12,594 nucleotides of DNA from an uncultured Devosia sp. (GTDB lineage Bacteria; Pseudomonadota; Alphaproteobacteria; Rhizobiales; Devosiaceae). Where the stretch lies: NCBI GenBank assembly GCA_946480655.1, contig CAMLKN010000049.1, positions 1-12,594 of the forward strand, in the 5' to 3' direction. Positions 1 through 6,697 of this stretch are shown here, in pieces. The notes beneath the pieces are model-generated. The model did not search any database and was not told the DNA's origin. It saw only the letters and a program-made list of their open reading frames with translations. Every line of letters starts with the position of its first letter. Positions within the stretch are counted from its first letter, which is position 1. Both the position numbers and the translations under genes were made by a program.

Positions 1-323
1 GCGATGAAGGGCGGAAAGGTCGGATAGCCGCCAAAGCCGATAACAGCCGCCGGCCGCAGCTTGCGTAGCTTGCCCCAGGCCGTGCCGATGCCGCGCACGA
101 TGGTCAGGCCCGCGCCGATCAGCTTGAGCGGATTGGCGCCCGACGGGGTCGCAGCCGGAATGATGTGGATGGTCCGAGCCGGGAAATCGGCGCCGTAGCT
201 TTCGACGCGGTGATCGGTCATCAGCTCGACCGCATGCCCGCGCCGGATCAGTTCCTGCGCCAGCGCCATGGCCGGAAACAGGTGTCCACCTGTGCCGCCC
301 GCAATAAGGATGAAGGTTTTCAT
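1..323 (-). CDS. murG: MurG, UDP-GlcNAc:lipid I N-acetylglucosaminyltransferase (5' part only)
   Basis: MurG adds GlcNAc from UDP-GlcNAc to lipid I on the inner face of the cytoplasmic membrane, giving lipid II. Only the first 107 codons are present and the gene runs off the left edge. The N-terminus reads MKTFILIAGGTGGHLFPAMA, which contains the GGTGGHxFP glycine-rich loop typical of MurG (about residues 9-16). Near residue 95 is GFGGYPTFPP, the second conserved loop of the N-terminal Rossmann domain (lipid I acceptor side). The ATG overlaps the ftsW stop codon in an ATGA of four bases. No good Shine-Dalgarno precedes it, so translation is probably coupled to ftsW. The position directly after ftsW is the usual dcw order. 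Identification is secure; the C-terminal UDP-GlcNAc-binding domain cannot be assessed. Confidence 0.96.
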   Translation of the reverse strand, partial: MKTFILIAGGTGGHLFPAMALAQELIRRGHAVELMTDHRVESYGADFPARTIHIIPAATPSGANPLKLIGAGLTIVRGIGTAWGKLRKLRPAAVIGFGGYPTFPPFI

Positions 324-1483
324 TCCGCGGGGGCTACCACGGGGCTGCGGTAGGTGGGAAGACCGGTCACCATGCGATCCTCAGGCTTGGTGCGCGTGAG
401 AGCGAGCATCAGACCCATGCCAAAGGCCACGGCGATCATCGAGGTGCCACCGTAGGAGACGAAAGGCAGCGTCATGCCCTTGGCGGGCATGAGGTTGAGG
501 TTCACGGCCAGGTTGATACCCGACTGCATGGCGAACTGCACCGCCAGCGTCGAGGCCGCGAGCCGCGCGAAGAGACTGGTCTGCCGCTGCGCGGCGATCA
601 TGGCCCTGATGGCGATGAAGCCGATCAGGGTCACAAGGCCCATGCAGAAGAGGATGCCGAATTCACCCGCTGCGGCCGAAAACACGAAGTCGGCATGGGC
701 GTCGGGGATAAGCTTGTTGGCGACTGACTCGCCGGGGCCGCGGCCGAACCAGCCACCCTCGGCCAGCGATTCAAGCGCGCGGTCCACCTGATAGGTATTG
801 CCTTCCTCGGGGTTGATGAAGGAGTTGATGCGACTGGCGAAGTGGGGGAACAGCGTATAGGCGCCGAACAGCAGGCCGCCGGCGGCACCACCGAGGCCAA
901 TGATCACCCACCAAGAAATGCCCGAGAAAAACAGCAGTACGGCCCATGTCGCCATGACCAGTGCCGTCTGGCCAAGATCGGGCTGCAGCAGCAAGGCAGA
1001 AACGATCCCCAGCATCAGCACCGTGGCCAGCGTCCGGCCCGGCACATTGCGATGAATCATGTATTCGGAGAAGAGCCAGGCGCCGATGACGGCGAAGGCA
1101 GGCTTGACAAATTCGGTGGGCTGGACCGACCAGCCGGCAATCGAAATCCAGCGTCGGGCGCCCTTGACCTCGGTCCCAAAGTGAAGGGTCGCCCAGAGCA
1201 GAATGGTCATGACCACCAGGGCGGCCAGCGCCGCGAAGCGCACCTGCCGATGGCTGAGCAGCGAAGTCACCACCATGACCGGAATGGCCAGCAGGACGAA
1301 CATGGCGTGGCGGAGCACGAAGTACCATTCGTCCAGACCAATGCGCTCGGCAACGGCCGGGCTCGCCCCGAAACTCAAGACCATGCCGACCGTGAGCAAC
1401 ATGATCAGCGCACCCAGAAGCTCGCGATCGATGGACCACCACCATTCGGCCAGCGGGGTTTTTTCGGCGCGGGAGAACATCAT
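320..1483 (-). CDS. ftsW: FtsW, septal peptidoglycan glycosyltransferase (SEDS family)
   Basis: FtsW polymerises lipid II into septal glycan strands in complex with FtsI. The 387-residue product has a short cytoplasmic N-terminus followed by many hydrophobic segments, as expected for a ten-helix SEDS protein. Visible signatures are QPTEFVKPA (121-129), LLQPDLGQTA (165-174), IPDAHADFVFSAAAGEFG (259-276), whose second Asp (D265) matches the catalytic Asp of SEDS enzymes, and LPFVSYGGTSM (339-349). The frame stays open 51 codons further upstream (to 1636), but those residues look unlike any FtsW and pass through a hairpin. The start was therefore set at the MM pair at 1483/1480, which gives the alphaproteobacterial beginning with WWW near residue 24. 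No clear Shine-Dalgarno precedes it. Upstream lies a terminator-like hairpin, so ftsW and murG may need their own promoter. It overlaps murG by four bases. Confidence 0.95.
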   Translation of the reverse strand: MMFSRAEKTPLAEWWWSIDRELLGALIMLLTVGMVLSFGASPAVAERIGLDEWYFVLRHAMFVLLAIPVMVVTSLLSHRQVRFAALAALVVMTILLWATLHFGTEVKGARRWISIAGWSVQPTEFVKPAFAVIGAWLFSEYMIHRNVPGRTLATVLMLGIVSALLLQPDLGQTALVMATWAVLLFFSGISWWVIIGLGGAAGGLLFGAYTLFPHFASRINSFINPEEGNTYQVDRALESLAEGGWFGRGPGESVANKLIPDAHADFVFSAAAGEFGILFCMGLVTLIGFIAIRAMIAAQRQTSLFARLAASTLAVQFAMQSGINLAVNLNLMPAKGMTLPFVSYGGTSMIAVAFGMGLMLALTRTKPEDRMVTGLPTYRSPVVAPAE

Positions 1484-1521
1484 GGGGAGGAACCGGGTAC
1501 GCGGACACGAGAATGCCGACA

Positions 1522-1554
1522 ATTGTACCGGTGCTTTGGTTACCGATTTGCCAA
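1522..1554 (-). promoter_or_regulatory. Possible promoter for ftsW-murG
   Basis: On the minus strand a TACAAT hexamer (1527-1522) lies about 38 bases before the chosen ftsW start, and TTGGCA (1554-1549) lies upstream of it. The hexamers resemble sigma-70 -10 and -35 boxes, but the 21-base spacer is longer than the usual 16-18. A promoter here would make sense because a terminator-like hairpin stands between ftsW and the upstream DUF4394 gene. This is a weak call from sequence inspection alone. Confidence 0.22.
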
Positions 1555-1592
1555 GGCGTTTGCGTTTTGCGAATCCGGAAGGCTGAAACGAC

Positions 1593-1619
1593 AAGGGCCC
1601 CGGCTCAGCCGAGGCCCTT
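1593..1619 (-). terminator. Hairpin terminator after the DUF4394 gene
   Basis: A nearly perfect 27-base inverted repeat: arms of 13 bases (1593-1605 and 1607-1619) with one mismatch and a very small loop, rich in G and C. It lies 70 bases downstream of the DUF4394 stop codon. On the minus strand the stem is followed by TTGTCGTTT, a modest T-rich tract, so intrinsic termination is plausible though not textbook. Read on the plus strand there is no T-run. If functional, it separates ftsW-murG from the upstream genes. Confidence 0.55.
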
Positions 1620-1688
1620 CCTGCGTCACAGGTCATCCAAGCAACGGCGCGAACTGGAAAAGGTTGCGCGCCGCCTCGGATCGGAGCG

Positions 1689-2474
1689 CTATTGCAGGAT
1701 CGCGATGTCGCCGATCATCTCCTCGACACCTTCGATGGCACCAATGCTGGTGGCGGCGCCGGTAGCGAGATCGACGGTGAACAGCGCGTTGTCGACCACA
1801 AGATAGGCCGTGTTGGTCAAGTCTTCGGTCGCGGCGATATCGAAGGCATAAGTGGACCCTTCGACGCCCAGCTTGCCGATGGCCTTGAGCGTACCGTCAT
1901 TGGGCGAGACCTGCTGGACCAACGCGGCGATGGTGGCGTCGATGTCATACATGGCGGTGGCCTCGGGCTTGCCGATGGAATTGATGTAGGCAGCGGCCAC
2001 GATGGCCGGTGTCTCGCCCTCATGCATGTCCCCAGCCTCGTAGGCGAGCGAGCCGTCCACCGTGACCATGCCGTCATCGACATTGACGCGGTGATTGGTG
2101 CCATCGGTGCCCATCAGCCGCAAGCGGTCTGCCATCGGATTGAAATCGACAATGGCGCCCGCAGAGCTGGGCAGCTTCTCAGACAAGGTGGACTTGACCG
2201 TGGCGGCGCCGCTCGCGGTGTCGATGGTAACCACCTCGCCGGAAAGGGTCACGCCATAAAGCATCTTGTCGGCGGGACGCACGTCTATGCCGGCGAGGCC
2301 CTCGACACCGGACACTTCCATCGTGCCTGATACCGCGCGGGTTTCCGTGTCGAACATGACCAGAGTGGTCTCCCCGACCAGTCCCACGGCACTGGTGGCA
2401 TTGGCGGCACCGGCCATGGACCCGGAAGCGGCAAGGACGGCGAGGCAAAGCGAGAGGCGGGTTGGAACGGTCAC
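1689..2474 (-). CDS. Secreted DUF4394-family protein in the murD position
   Basis: A 261-residue protein with a signal peptide (positive N-terminus, hydrophobic core about 7-22, likely cleavage after ANA at 24-26), so probably periplasmic or exported. The mature part resembles the DUF4394 family: GIDVRPADKMLYGVT (62-76), a VDFNP..DRLRL block (109-120), AYINS (162-166) and MYDIDA (175-180), SPNDGTLKAIGKLG (190-203) and a final LFTVDLATGAATSIG (231-245). These recurring 'D-x-x-T-G-A-A' turns suggest beta-propeller-like blades; no catalytic residues are known and the function is not established. The start is GTG, chosen because AAGGAG lies seven bases upstream (2487-2482) and because it begins the signal peptide. 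It sits between mraY and ftsW, where murD is normally found, and has its own terminator-like hairpin. Nothing suggests a role in murein synthesis, and base composition is like that of the neighbours. Confidence 0.85.
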   Translation of the reverse strand: MTVPTRLSLCLAVLAASGSMAGAANATSAVGLVGETTLVMFDTETRAVSGTMEVSGVEGLAGIDVRPADKMLYGVTLSGEVVTIDTASGAATVKSTLSEKLPSSAGAIVDFNPMADRLRLMGTDGTNHRVNVDDGMVTVDGSLAYEAGDMHEGETPAIVAAAYINSIGKPEATAMYDIDATIAALVQQVSPNDGTLKAIGKLGVEGSTYAFDIAATEDLTNTAYLVVDNALFTVDLATGAATSIGAIEGVEEMIGDIAILQ

Positions 2475-2481
2475 GGCAAGT

Positions 2482-2487
2482 CTCCTT
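2482..2487 (-). promoter_or_regulatory. Ribosome binding site fixing a GTG start
   Basis: AAGGAG on the minus strand, seven bases before the GTG at 2474. It is one of the best Shine-Dalgarno matches in the window and supports the GTG start of the DUF4394 gene. It also indicates independent translation rather than coupling to mraY, whose stop is about 117 bases upstream. Confidence 0.7.
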
Positions 2488-2520
2488 GATAGACCGCAGC
2501 GCTCGGAATGCGGCCGGTTG

Positions 2521-2553
2521 AGCTGACAACGATTGGCTATCGTCCTGTCAGCT
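2521..2553. repeat. Imperfect palindrome downstream of mraY
   Basis: A 33-base inverted repeat: outer arms AGCTGACA (2521-2528) and TGTCAGCT (2546-2553), inner arms ACGAT (2529-2533) and ATCGT (2539-2543), a five-base loop and a two-base bulge. It would form a 13-base-pair stem in RNA about 39 bases after the mraY stop. No T-run follows on either strand, so it is not a typical intrinsic terminator. It could protect or process the mraY 3' end, or be a protein-binding site in front of the DUF4394 gene. The palindrome is seen directly; its role is inferred. Confidence 0.6.
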
Positions 2554-2591
2554 ACGGGAGAATTGCAGATGAAGTTTCGCCGCCGCTCCGG

Positions 2592-3677
2592 TCAGCGCAG
2601 CTTGAGGCTGGAGAGCCCGATCAGCGCCAGGACGAAGGAAATGATCCAGAAGCGGATCACCACCTGGCTTTCTGTCCAGCCCAGATGCTCGAAATGGTGG
2701 TGGATGGGCGCCATGCGGAAGACGCGTTTGCCGGTCAACCGGAACGAGGTCACCTGCACGATCACCGAGACGGTTTCGAGCACGAAGAGCCCGCCGATAA
2801 TAGCCAGCACGATTTCATGCTTGGTGGCTACCGCGATGGTGCCGAGCGCGCCGCCCAGGGCCAGCGAGCCGGTATCGCCCATGAAAATCTGGGCTGGAGG
2901 CGCGTTGAACCAGAGGAAACCCAGGCCTGCCCCGATCAGCGCGCCGCAGACCACGGCCAGTTCGGCCGTGCCGGGTACCGAATTGAGCAGCAGGTAATCG
3001 GCATAGTTCTGCGAACCCACCAGATAGGCGATAAGGCCGAAACAGGCAGCAGCCACCATGACCGGCACGATGGCCAGGCCATCGAGGCCGTCGGTGAGGT
3101 TTACCGAATTGCCCGCCGCAACGACCACGAAGCCGCCGAAGAGGATGTAGAAATAGCCGAGATTGACGGCCAGGTCCTTGACGAAGGGGAACAGCAGCGA
3201 CGTCCCGTAGGCGCCCTGGGCGAGCTGGGAAATGAAGAAGGCCGCAATGCCGCCGATCAGCGCTTCGAGCAGCAGGCGCTGCTTGGAGCCGAAGCCGGCA
3301 TGGCTCATGCGCTTGACCTTGAGATAGTCGTCGTAAAAGCCGATGGCGCCGAAGCCCACAGTCACGAACAGCACGACCCAGACATAGCCATTGGTGAGGT
3401 TGGACCAGAGCAAGGTCGAGATCACCGCGCCCGACAGGATCATCAGCCCGCCCATGGTGGGCGTGCCCTTCTTGGTCAGCAGATGGCCGGCAGGACCGTC
3501 TTCACGAATGGGTTGCCCGCGCCCCTGCTTGACGCGCAGCAGTGCAATCATGCCCGGGCCGAACAGGAAGACAAAGAACAGCGCCGTTACCACCGCCCCG
3601 GCAGTGCGGAAGGTGATGTAGCGGAACACATTGAAGGCGGCGAGTTGCTCACCCAGTTGGCCAAGGAAATAGAGCAT
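2592..3677 (-). CDS. mraY: MraY, phospho-N-acetylmuramoyl-pentapeptide transferase
   Basis: MraY transfers phospho-MurNAc-pentapeptide from the UDP-linked precursor to undecaprenyl phosphate, forming lipid I in the cytoplasmic membrane. The 361-residue length is standard. Diagnostic motifs are all present: the DD pair in GFYDDYLK (113-120), [13 protein letters not shown] (190-202), [20 protein letters not shown] (257-276) with the conserved Asp at 268, and the HHH signature in [10 protein letters not shown] (321-330). Multiple hydrophobic helices alternate with these cytoplasmic loops. The ATG at 3677 gives the conserved MLYFL start; only a weak AGAAGAG lies upstream, 12-13 bases away. It follows murF after 26 bases, so the two are likely co-transcribed. 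Downstream, the expected murD is missing and a hairpin and the DUF4394 gene follow. Confidence 0.97.
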   Translation of the reverse strand: MLYFLGQLGEQLAAFNVFRYITFRTAGAVVTALFFVFLFGPGMIALLRVKQGRGQPIREDGPAGHLLTKKGTPTMGGLMILSGAVISTLLWSNLTNGYVWVVLFVTVGFGAIGFYDDYLKVKRMSHAGFGSKQRLLLEALIGGIAAFFISQLAQGAYGTSLLFPFVKDLAVNLGYFYILFGGFVVVAAGNSVNLTDGLDGLAIVPVMVAAACFGLIAYLVGSQNYADYLLLNSVPGTAELAVVCGALIGAGLGFLWFNAPPAQIFMGDTGSLALGGALGTIAVATKHEIVLAIIGGLFVLETVSVIVQVTSFRLTGKRVFRMAPIHHHFEHLGWTESQVVIRFWIISFVLALIGLSSLKLR

Positions 3678-3703
3678 TCTATCGGGCTACTCTTCTGGGT
3701 CTT

Positions 3704-5095
3704 TCAGGTCTGCGCGAAGCGCGTCTTGATCTCGGCCACGAGGCGCGAGAGGCCTACGCCGTTTGATCCTTTGATCATGATTGCGTCGCCATAGGCAAGG
3801 TCGTCGATAATCACGTCCACCGCTTCGGCAACGTTTGCGAAATGGCCGGCGACCAGCTCCGGCGGCAGGGCCGCGGCCAGCGCCGCCATGTGATTGCCCA
3901 CGAGATAGACCCGCTCCGCGCCGCTCGCCAGCACCGGCTCGGCGAGCCCGGCATGGAGTTCATCTGCCATGGCGCCCAGTTCGAGCATGTCGCCGAGCAC
4001 GACGAATTTGCGCCCCCTGGGCAGATCGACATTGGCCAGCACTTCCAGCGCCGCCCGCATCGAGGCGGAATTGGCATTATAGCTCTCATCGATCAGCAGC
4101 AGCGGCCGCTCGTCTCCGCCCAGCACCACGCGCTCGCCCCGCCCGGGCTGGGCGCCGAAACCCGCCAGGGCCCGCAGCGCCACCTCTGGCTCGATGCCCG
4201 CGAGATGCGCCACCGCCAGAGCGGCTGTTGCGTTGGCGAGCATGTGACGTCCCGACGCCGCCAGCGCCAGCGTATATTTTTCCTCGCCGTGCACGACAGT
4301 GGCAAAGCTGTGGCTGGCCGCCGTTTCCGCCTCCATGATCTGCCAGTCGACGCCGCGCGCAAAGCCATAGGTCACGACCTTGCCGACACCAGCCGCTGCG
4401 GCTAGTTCGAGCAGGAGGTCGATCTGCGGATGATCACCGTTGAGCACCGCTGTGCCGCCAGGCTCCAGACCCTCAAAGATTTCCGCCTTGGCCCGGGCGA
4501 TATTTTCAAGGCTGCCGAGACGCTCCAGATGTGCCGGCGCGATGGTGGTGATGACGGCCACGTGCGGACGGACCAGCTGGCTCAGCGGCCGGATTTCGTC
4601 TGGCGCATTCATGCCCATTTCGAAGACGCCGAACTGCGCCGTCGCGGGCATGCGCGCCAGCATCAGCGGCACACCCCAATGGTTGTTGAAGCTCTTGATC
4701 GAGGCATGCGTCTCTCCCGCCGCCTCGAACACCAGGCGCAAGGCCTCCTTGGTCGTGGTCTTGCCCACGCTGCCCGTGACCCCGACGATGAAGGCCCGGC
4801 TGCGCTCACGCGCTGCCCGTGCCAGATCGCGCAGGCCTTCGAGGGCATCGGGAACCATGATCCTTCCCGGCCCCTCGCCCCGGCTCACCAGAGCGGCAAC
4901 AGCGCCATTTGCCAAAGCGGTATCGACGAAATCATGGCCATCGAAGCGGTCCCCCTTGATGGCAACGAACAGCGCGTCAGGCCCGAGCTCGCGCGAGTCG
5001 ATGGAGATGGAATTGATCTCGGTGGCGGAGACCCCGGACGCCTGGCCACCCGTGGCGATGAGAAGAGCGTCGAGAGTGAAGAGAGGTGGGGTCAT
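3704..5095 (-). CDS. murF: MurF, UDP-MurNAc-tripeptide:D-Ala-D-Ala ligase
   Basis: MurF is the cytoplasmic ATP-dependent ligase that adds D-Ala-D-Ala to UDP-MurNAc-tripeptide. The 463-residue product has the three-domain Mur ligase layout: N-terminal substrate-binding domain with SIDSRELGPDALFVAIKG (31-48), central ATPase with P-loop GVTGSVGKTTTKE (105-117) and SFNNHWGVP (135-143), an acidic FEMGMN (158-163), and a C-terminal domain with DESYNANSASM (336-346), VVLGDMLELG (365-374) and KGSNGVGLSRLV (442-453). The frame extends 35 codons upstream to 5200, but that part is translated repeat sequence rich in Pro and Gly; the MTPPLFTLDALL start at 5095 is the family-like one. No Shine-Dalgarno is visible there. 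In typical clusters murE and murF abut; here 156 bases carrying an inverted repeat separate them. Confidence 0.96.
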   Translation of the reverse strand: MTPPLFTLDALLIATGGQASGVSATEINSISIDSRELGPDALFVAIKGDRFDGHDFVDTALANGAVAALVSRGEGPGRIMVPDALEGLRDLARAARERSRAFIVGVTGSVGKTTTKEALRLVFEAAGETHASIKSFNNHWGVPLMLARMPATAQFGVFEMGMNAPDEIRPLSQLVRPHVAVITTIAPAHLERLGSLENIARAKAEIFEGLEPGGTAVLNGDHPQIDLLLELAAAAGVGKVVTYGFARGVDWQIMEAETAASHSFATVVHGEEKYTLALAASGRHMLANATAALAVAHLAGIEPEVALRALAGFGAQPGRGERVVLGGDERPLLLIDESYNANSASMRAALEVLANVDLPRGRKFVVLGDMLELGAMADELHAGLAEPVLASGAERVYLVGNHMAALAAALPPELVAGHFANVAEAVDVIIDDLAYGDAIMIKGSNGVGLSRLVAEIKTRFAQT

Positions 5096-5118
5096 GGATT
5101 TGGCCGCAAGCTCGATAC

Positions 5119-5226
5119 AGCACCCTCCCCCTTGCGGGGAGGGTTGGGGAGGGGGATCGTGTACACCGAAAGATCGTACGGGGTCACCACCCCCTCCCAT
5201 CCTCCCCCGTCAAAGGGGAGGTGCCG
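5119..5226. repeat. GC-rich inverted-repeat element between murE and murF
   Basis: Two related units lie in opposite orientation: 5119-5155 and 5186-5226. Each contains its own palindrome, for example CCCTCCCCC-TTGC-GGGGAGGG in the first, followed by a G-rich GGGGAGGGGG tail; the second reads as a slightly diverged reverse complement, with CCTCCCCC-GTCAAA-GGGGAGG. The spacer holds a short direct repeat (GATCGTGTAC / GATCGTAC). The composition and layout match the dispersed extragenic palindromes often seen between genes in alphaproteobacterial genomes (family knowledge; exact family not identified). It may form a large cruciform or RNA stem that affects murE/murF read-through or mRNA stability. 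Confidence 0.8.
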
Positions 5227-5251
5227 CATCCAGTTCGGGTGGAGGACTGTG

Positions 5252-6694
5252 TCAGCCCTTGACCGCCGCGGCGACCACTTCATGGTCAGAGAAATGCGAC
5301 TTGGTCGTGCCGATGATCTGGTAGGTCTCGTGACCCTTGCCCGCGACCAGCAGCACGTCGCCCGGCTTGAGCGACTTGACGGCCTTCTCGATGGCCTGCT
5401 TGCGGTCCCCAATCTCGGTTGCTCCCTTGGCGCCGGCCAGCACTTCGGCGCGAATGGCAGCGGCGTCCTCGGTGCGCGGATTGTCGTCGGTGACAATCAC
5501 CACATCGGCAAGCTCGCTGGCAATTTCGCCCATTTGAGGGCGCTTGCCCTTGTCGCGATCGCCACCGCAGCCGAAGACGACATGCAGCTTGTTCTTGGCA
5601 TAGGGACGCAGCGTCTGCAGCGCCACGCGCAGGGCCTCTGGCTTGTGCGAATAGTCGACAAAGATCGCAGCGCCATTGTGCTCGGCAACCAGTTCGAGCC
5701 GGCCGCGTGCCCCCACCAGTTCGGGCAGTGCCGCAAAGGCGTCGGCCTTGTCGACACCGGCCGACATGGCCAGGGCCGCCGCGATCAGCGCGTTGGAAAC
5801 CTGGAATTCGCCCGGAATCTTGAGGTGGAAGCTGACCTTCTCGCCCACATGGCGCACCTCAACGCGCTGGCCATAACCTTCGGGCTTGATCGAAAGGATC
5901 TCGATATAGGCCCCCTCGCGGCCCACGGTCAGCAGCGTGGCGCTGGCCGAAAGCGCGGCGAACATGAACTGCTCGTGCTCGGGGTCGTCGACATTGACGA
6001 TGGCCGCCCCGCCATCGACCAGCAGGTCCGTGAACAGCCGCAATTTGGCATTGCGGTACTCGTCCATGTCCTTGTGATAGTCGAGATGGTCGCGGCTGAG
6101 ATTGGTGAAGGCGACCGCCTCGAAATGCACGCCATCGAGCCGGTGCTGGTCGAGCCCGTGGCTGGAGGCTTCCAGCGCGACGTGATCCACGCCCTGCGCC
6201 TTGAGCGCGCGCATGGCCTGGTGCAGCGTGCGTGAGTCCGGCGTGGTCAGCGCGCCTTCTATGGTCCGCTTGGCCGTCTGGATACCCAGTGTGCCGATGC
6301 TGGCGCCGGGAATGCCGGCATGATCCCATATCTGGCGCACGAAGGAAGCGACCGAGGTCTTGCCGTTTGTGCCCGTCACGGCGACGAGGATTTCCGGCTG
6401 CGGTTCGAACACGCGGCTGGCGGCGCGCGCATAGGCGGCGCGCACATCCTTGACGATGATGACCGGAACCCCCGGATCGCCCGGCGGGGCAATGTCGGTG
6501 ACAATGGCCAGGGCACCGCGATCGACCGCGTCCGAGACAAACTGGTTGCCATGCACCTTGGCGCCCGGCAGCGCGAAGAAAATGTCGCCCGGCTCGATCC
6601 GGCGGCTGTCGGAATTGAGGCCGAAGACCGCACCCAGCCCTTTCTTGGGACGTGCGCCGGAGCCTTCGAGCAGTTGGGTTACGCTGATTGACAC
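5252..6694 (-). CDS. murE: MurE, UDP-MurNAc-dipeptide:meso-diaminopimelate ligase
   Basis: MurE adds the third stem-peptide residue to UDP-MurNAc-L-Ala-D-Glu in the cytoplasm. The 480-residue protein has NSDSRRIEPGDIFFALPG (27-44) in the UDP-binding domain, the ATPase P-loop VTGTNGKTS (106-114), LTTPDS (149-154), EASSHGLDQHRLDG (175-188), NAKLRLF with the Lys (217) normally carbamylated, and VDYSHKPEAL (346-355). DNPRTED (404-410) contains the DNPR signature of meso-diaminopimelate-specific enzymes, followed by AGKGHETYQ (451-459). The start is GTG at 6694; AAGGA (6708-6704) nine bases upstream supports it. That Shine-Dalgarno lies inside the last codons of ftsI, and only three bases separate the ftsI stop from this start, so translation is probably coupled. 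Downstream an inverted-repeat element interrupts the usual tight junction with murF. Confidence 0.97.
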   Translation of the reverse strand: MSISVTQLLEGSGARPKKGLGAVFGLNSDSRRIEPGDIFFALPGAKVHGNQFVSDAVDRGALAIVTDIAPPGDPGVPVIIVKDVRAAYARAASRVFEPQPEILVAVTGTNGKTSVASFVRQIWDHAGIPGASIGTLGIQTAKRTIEGALTTPDSRTLHQAMRALKAQGVDHVALEASSHGLDQHRLDGVHFEAVAFTNLSRDHLDYHKDMDEYRNAKLRLFTDLLVDGGAAIVNVDDPEHEQFMFAALSASATLLTVGREGAYIEILSIKPEGYGQRVEVRHVGEKVSFHLKIPGEFQVSNALIAAALAMSAGVDKADAFAALPELVGARGRLELVAEHNGAAIFVDYSHKPEALRVALQTLRPYAKNKLHVVFGCGGDRDKGKRPQMGEIASELADVVIVTDDNPRTEDAAAIRAEVLAGAKGATEIGDRKQAIEKAVKSLKPGDVLLVAGKGHETYQIIGTTKSHFSDHEVVAAAVKG

Positions 6695-6697
6695 GGA

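Noticed and set aside
1692..2330. A hidden murD or other gene on the plus strand opposite the DUF4394 gene
   Set aside because: Checked for a Mur ligase P-loop or other motif in all frames of the mraY-ftsW interval; none was found, and the minus-strand frame has a signal peptide and DUF4394 blocks.
2508..3794. Long plus-strand open frame (428 codons) across mraY
   Set aside because: It is antisense to a gene with all MraY motifs; its translation is rich in His, Gln, Asp and Arg, as expected for the complementary strand of GC-rich coding sequence, and shows no domain.
4430..6235. Plus-strand open frame of 601 codons across murF and murE
   Set aside because: Antisense shadow of two confidently identified Mur ligases, also running through the intergenic repeat; no start-site signal or family motif.
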